Part shown: in pieces, positions 61,375 through 64,000 of the stretch
Layout of the letters: every line of letters begins with the position of its first letter
How positions within the stretch are numbered: position 1 is the stretch's first letter
Origin: Rotaria macrura
Taxonomy: Eukaryota; Rotifera; Eurotatoria; Philodinida; Philodinidae
Assembly (NCBI GenBank): GCA_900239685.1
Contig: OENT01000121.1
Span: 124,001-188,000 of the forward strand
Length of the DNA: 64,000 nucleotides
Reading direction: 5' to 3'
The notes under the pieces: model-generated
Seen by the model: the letters and a program-made list of their open reading frames with translations, nothing else
Databases searched by the model: none
Told to the model about the DNA's origin: nothing
Made by a program: the position numbers and the translations under genes

Positions 61375-63630
61375 TTATGTAGACGAAGCTGGTAGATTTC
61401 GAATAATTTCTTCTATCTCTATAATACATGAATTATAGGATGTGTCTAATCGGCGATAAATAGCCAATGCTTTTTCTAAATTCTGTCGCGATTCTTGAAT
61501 GTTATCCAGAGCTTCATAGACCAGCCCGATATTTTTGTATGCTACTGCTACTGATGAATTTCCTTCTGGAAAGAGTTCTATTTTGATTACAAGTGATGTT
61601 TTGTAGTATCCCAATGCTAGATCGTAGTTTCCAAGACAATTATATGCTTTACCAAGATTATTGTAGATTGCAGCTAAATTATAGTTATCAGGAACATTAT
61701 GTTTTTTCATAATAGCTAAAGCTTGATAATAACATGCTATTGCGTCGTTCAATTTCTGTTCAGCTTCATAGATACAAGCCATGTAAGTATAGCAGGGCAC
61801 AATATTAATGTGATCATCACCATATGCTAGTTTCAATATTTGTAAGAGTTTGTTGAAATACTCGAATGCTTGCGCATAATCCGTCTTTTTAAGATAAACT
61901 AATGCCATATTCTTGTAGCTTTCACTCAGACACTCATCGTTTGACTCTAATATTTTTATTTTTATTTCGTATGACTTTTTAAATTGATCGAGACTTGAAT
62001 CTAAGTTACCTTTGTTGAAATCTATCAATCCCAATGCATCATAGCAACGACACAGATCGATACTATCATCTGGTAACTTAATAACATACGAATTAATTAA
62101 TTCCTCACCTTTATCACACAAATGTGGATCATCAATTTGCCGACCAATATCATTCAGTAAACTACCGAATCCAATAGCATCTATTTCATTGCTTCTATCA
62201 ATGTATTGATTTTTTAATTGATCAAATGTTGATGTCGCTGTATTCGTACTATCATTACCAGATAGGGACATTTTAATGTTGATAATACCGTTTTGTTCAT
62301 CTTGAATTTCTGTAATATTAAATAGCGATCCAATCATGAAAAGTACAGCATTTGAATCTTCTTTATCACAAAACGAATCAATTTTAGCAAATGGTTTACT
62401 ATTTTCAATACGTGGGTCAGCTGTGATTGTGAACAATACATGTTTATTGTCTGTCGATGAAGTTAAATCCGATGTGCATGAAAGTACTTTATTAGAATCT
62501 AAGTTTGTTATAAGAAATGATTTCATAACGATAGTTTTTCCATTAAAGGTTTTCCATTGTTGAAACTTGTCTTCTGACATTCTTTCACTCCGATATGCTT
62601 CGATAGTGGATGAAAATGAATGTTGTGCTAGTTGTTTGTGAATATCATGTATAAAAAATCCGCAAGCCAACATCGAATCTATACTTGCAAGTTTGTACAT
62701 ATTTTCAATGATTACAGTAAACAATGAATTACTAAGAAGCCATTTTATTGCCTTATCAGGTTGATAACCTTCATAGAATTCACTAAGAATAGGTAATAAT
62801 TTATCGCTTTTTTTAAATTCATCTTGATAAAAAGACAGAAAAGCGTCCTTGTTAGTCATATCGGTTTTCATTCTTGCAAAACAATCGAAACAAGTATCAG
62901 ACACCATGTAGGAAAGATCGAAGTCGTATGTGGCTTCAATTTCTACCATTCTTCTGAGAGAATTATCGCTTGTAGACGCATCAATGATTTTTAGTTTTTG
63001 TTCTTTATTGACATGATCTGATGGTTGAAGTCGTTTTTTAAGTATATTAAAATCTACCAAAACATCTTTGACCTAAAACAATAAAATAAACTGTATTCAA
63101 GAAATAAAATTAGTGCATATCTTTGATACTTTAATATTTTTGATAAAGTAATACTTGTTAAGCATTACAGTGTCCTATGAAGTTTTTTCCTCATCGAAAT
63201 ATAATTTAAATAGTGAAATTTTAAAATTGTTCAAAATTACACATTATATTATAATGTCTAGGATATCTATTGGTTTTCATTTTTTCTAGTTAACAATATT
63301 ATTATTTTATAATACCTTCTTATATCCAAACGCCCATGTTTTGTGATATTCTAAATTCATACAAAACACATATATGGCAATGATTTGTGGTAATCCATCG
63401 ACGATAGGTACGATCTCTTGTCCTAATCTACCATTAACAATCAGTGTAATACTAGCATCTGCAGATTGAGATTTAATATGAGTCTCACATTCGGTTTTAG
63501 ATTTAAATATTTTACAGTTGTTGTCGAGAAGACGCAATTGTTGTTCGATGGCAGCAATCTCTTGCACATCAAGATTAGAATCATCCAACCAAACAAGTAC
63601 AGTTTTCTGAATACTGTGATTATCGTTCAT
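61375..63630 (-). CDS. TPR protein with degenerate ADP-ribosyltransferase-like domain (670 aa)
   Basis: Exons 63630-63316 and 63072-61375, joined in phase 0. Residues 1-105 form an alpha/beta N-terminal module (VLVWLDDSNLD). A segment around residues 255-365 follows the layout of arginine-specific ART domains seen in many bdelloid proteins: AYRSERMS, then KSFLITN, then AVLFMIGSLFNITEI. The arginine (R266) remains, but the usual STS is ITN (about 293-295) and the acidic ExE triplet before VLF is SNA (about 345-347), so catalysis is unlikely. About five kinesin-light-chain-like TPRs follow (445-645; YKNMALVYLKK, YNNLGKAYNCLGNYD, YKNIGLVYEAL). This layout is a large expanded family in bdelloid rotifers; its function is not known. 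It is likely an intracellular scaffold. A GC-normal, intron-poor gene with animal-type introns, so no sign of recent transfer. Confidence 0.85.
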
Positions 63631-64000
63631 CGACGGTAGGAGAAAGCGTTTTATTGAATGAAAGCAAGAACGAAGTGTTTAAATAAAAATATAACCTTGG
63701 AAAAAGCCGACATGTGACCAAGAATGCCTATGCAATGAATGAGAGTCTTCATGCATTGAAAGAAAACAAATTTTTTGTCGCCTATGATTGTTTTCGATGC
63801 AAAGAAATGGCGCACACTTGCTGTGTCAATACTACTATTTTACAAGAGCACAAACTTTATATTTCTAGTTATCGACAACAACAAAAACTGCGTCATTGTA
63901 AAACAGAGACTACAAACTGTTGTAAATTTCGTTGTTATGTTGTGATGCCTGTTAGTTCAGAATGAAACATTTTTTCAAGGTTAAAAGTCAGTTTGACGAA
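63631..64000. other. Upstream region of the TPR gene and window edge
   Basis: It presumably contains the promoter of the minus-strand TPR gene. A plus-strand open frame (63714-63965) begins at GTG and is Cys-rich in its middle, but has no ATG in good context except at codon 8 and no recognised domain, so I leave it unannotated. Confidence 0.4.

Noticed and set aside
63714..63965. Plus-strand 83-codon frame, Cys-rich in its middle, at the window edge
   Set aside because: It begins at GTG, its first ATG is codon 8, there is no signal peptide and no recognised cysteine framework, and the window ends before any downstream support can be seen.
1..64000. tRNA, rRNA or CRISPR features
   Set aside because: I saw no cloverleaf with A/B boxes, no rRNA-like conserved blocks and no regularly spaced repeats. 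A tRNAscan-type search would be needed to exclude a diverged tRNA.

Overview
The window reads as an AT-rich animal genome, most likely a bdelloid rotifer. All multi-exon genes use GT-AG introns, mostly 50-80 bases long. Several families are metazoan: an LMO7/LIMCH1-type PDZ-LIM protein, a two-pore-domain K+ channel, neuronal calcium sensors and carboxypeptidase D. The right edge carries a protein that joins a degenerate ADP-ribosyltransferase-like domain to kinesin-light-chain-like TPRs, an architecture common in bdelloids. The species assignment is inference. I rebuilt the gene models by hand from exon phase and splice sites, and every reported junction keeps frame.

Layout. 23-7715 (-): LMO7/LIMCH1-like gene, 14 exons, with two possible first exons. 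12245-24949 (-): K2P channel whose five common exons can be joined, all in phase 0, to at least five (perhaps seven) different first exons spread over 8.5 kb. 28537-29001 (+): small protein with no recognised homolog. 29671-30674, 34659-35648 and 37768-38797 (all -): three tandem neuronal-calcium-sensor genes with identical eight-exon structures. 39536-46197 (-): carboxypeptidase D with two apparently active M14 domains, a membrane anchor and a sorting tail. 51270-53800 (+): nuclear-type protein with two C2H2 fingers. 58749-59744 (+): ECHDC3-like mitochondrial crotonase-fold protein without the two catalytic glutamates. 61375-63630 (-): TPR protein with a degenerate ART domain.

Non-coding content. 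There is a non-autonomous hAT-like element with an 8-bp target duplication at 33439-33615, and a Tc1/mariner-like MITE with TA duplication inside a carboxypeptidase D intron at 43828-44078. There are also a 13-bp inverted-repeat hairpin, a possible 650-bp inverted-repeat island at 49.7-50.35 kb, and many TA, CT/CA and ATC microsatellites. Long stretches between genes show only AT-rich sequence. Three genes have a strong splice acceptor 6-24 bases before the ATG, which fits spliced-leader trans-splicing or short 5'UTR introns.

Themes. The channel, three calcium sensors and a prohormone-processing-type carboxypeptidase lie close together, but nothing in the sequence shows they act in one pathway. 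The most notable candidate is the K2P array of alternative first exons. It would let one channel core carry five to seven unrelated cytoplasmic N-termini under separate promoters.
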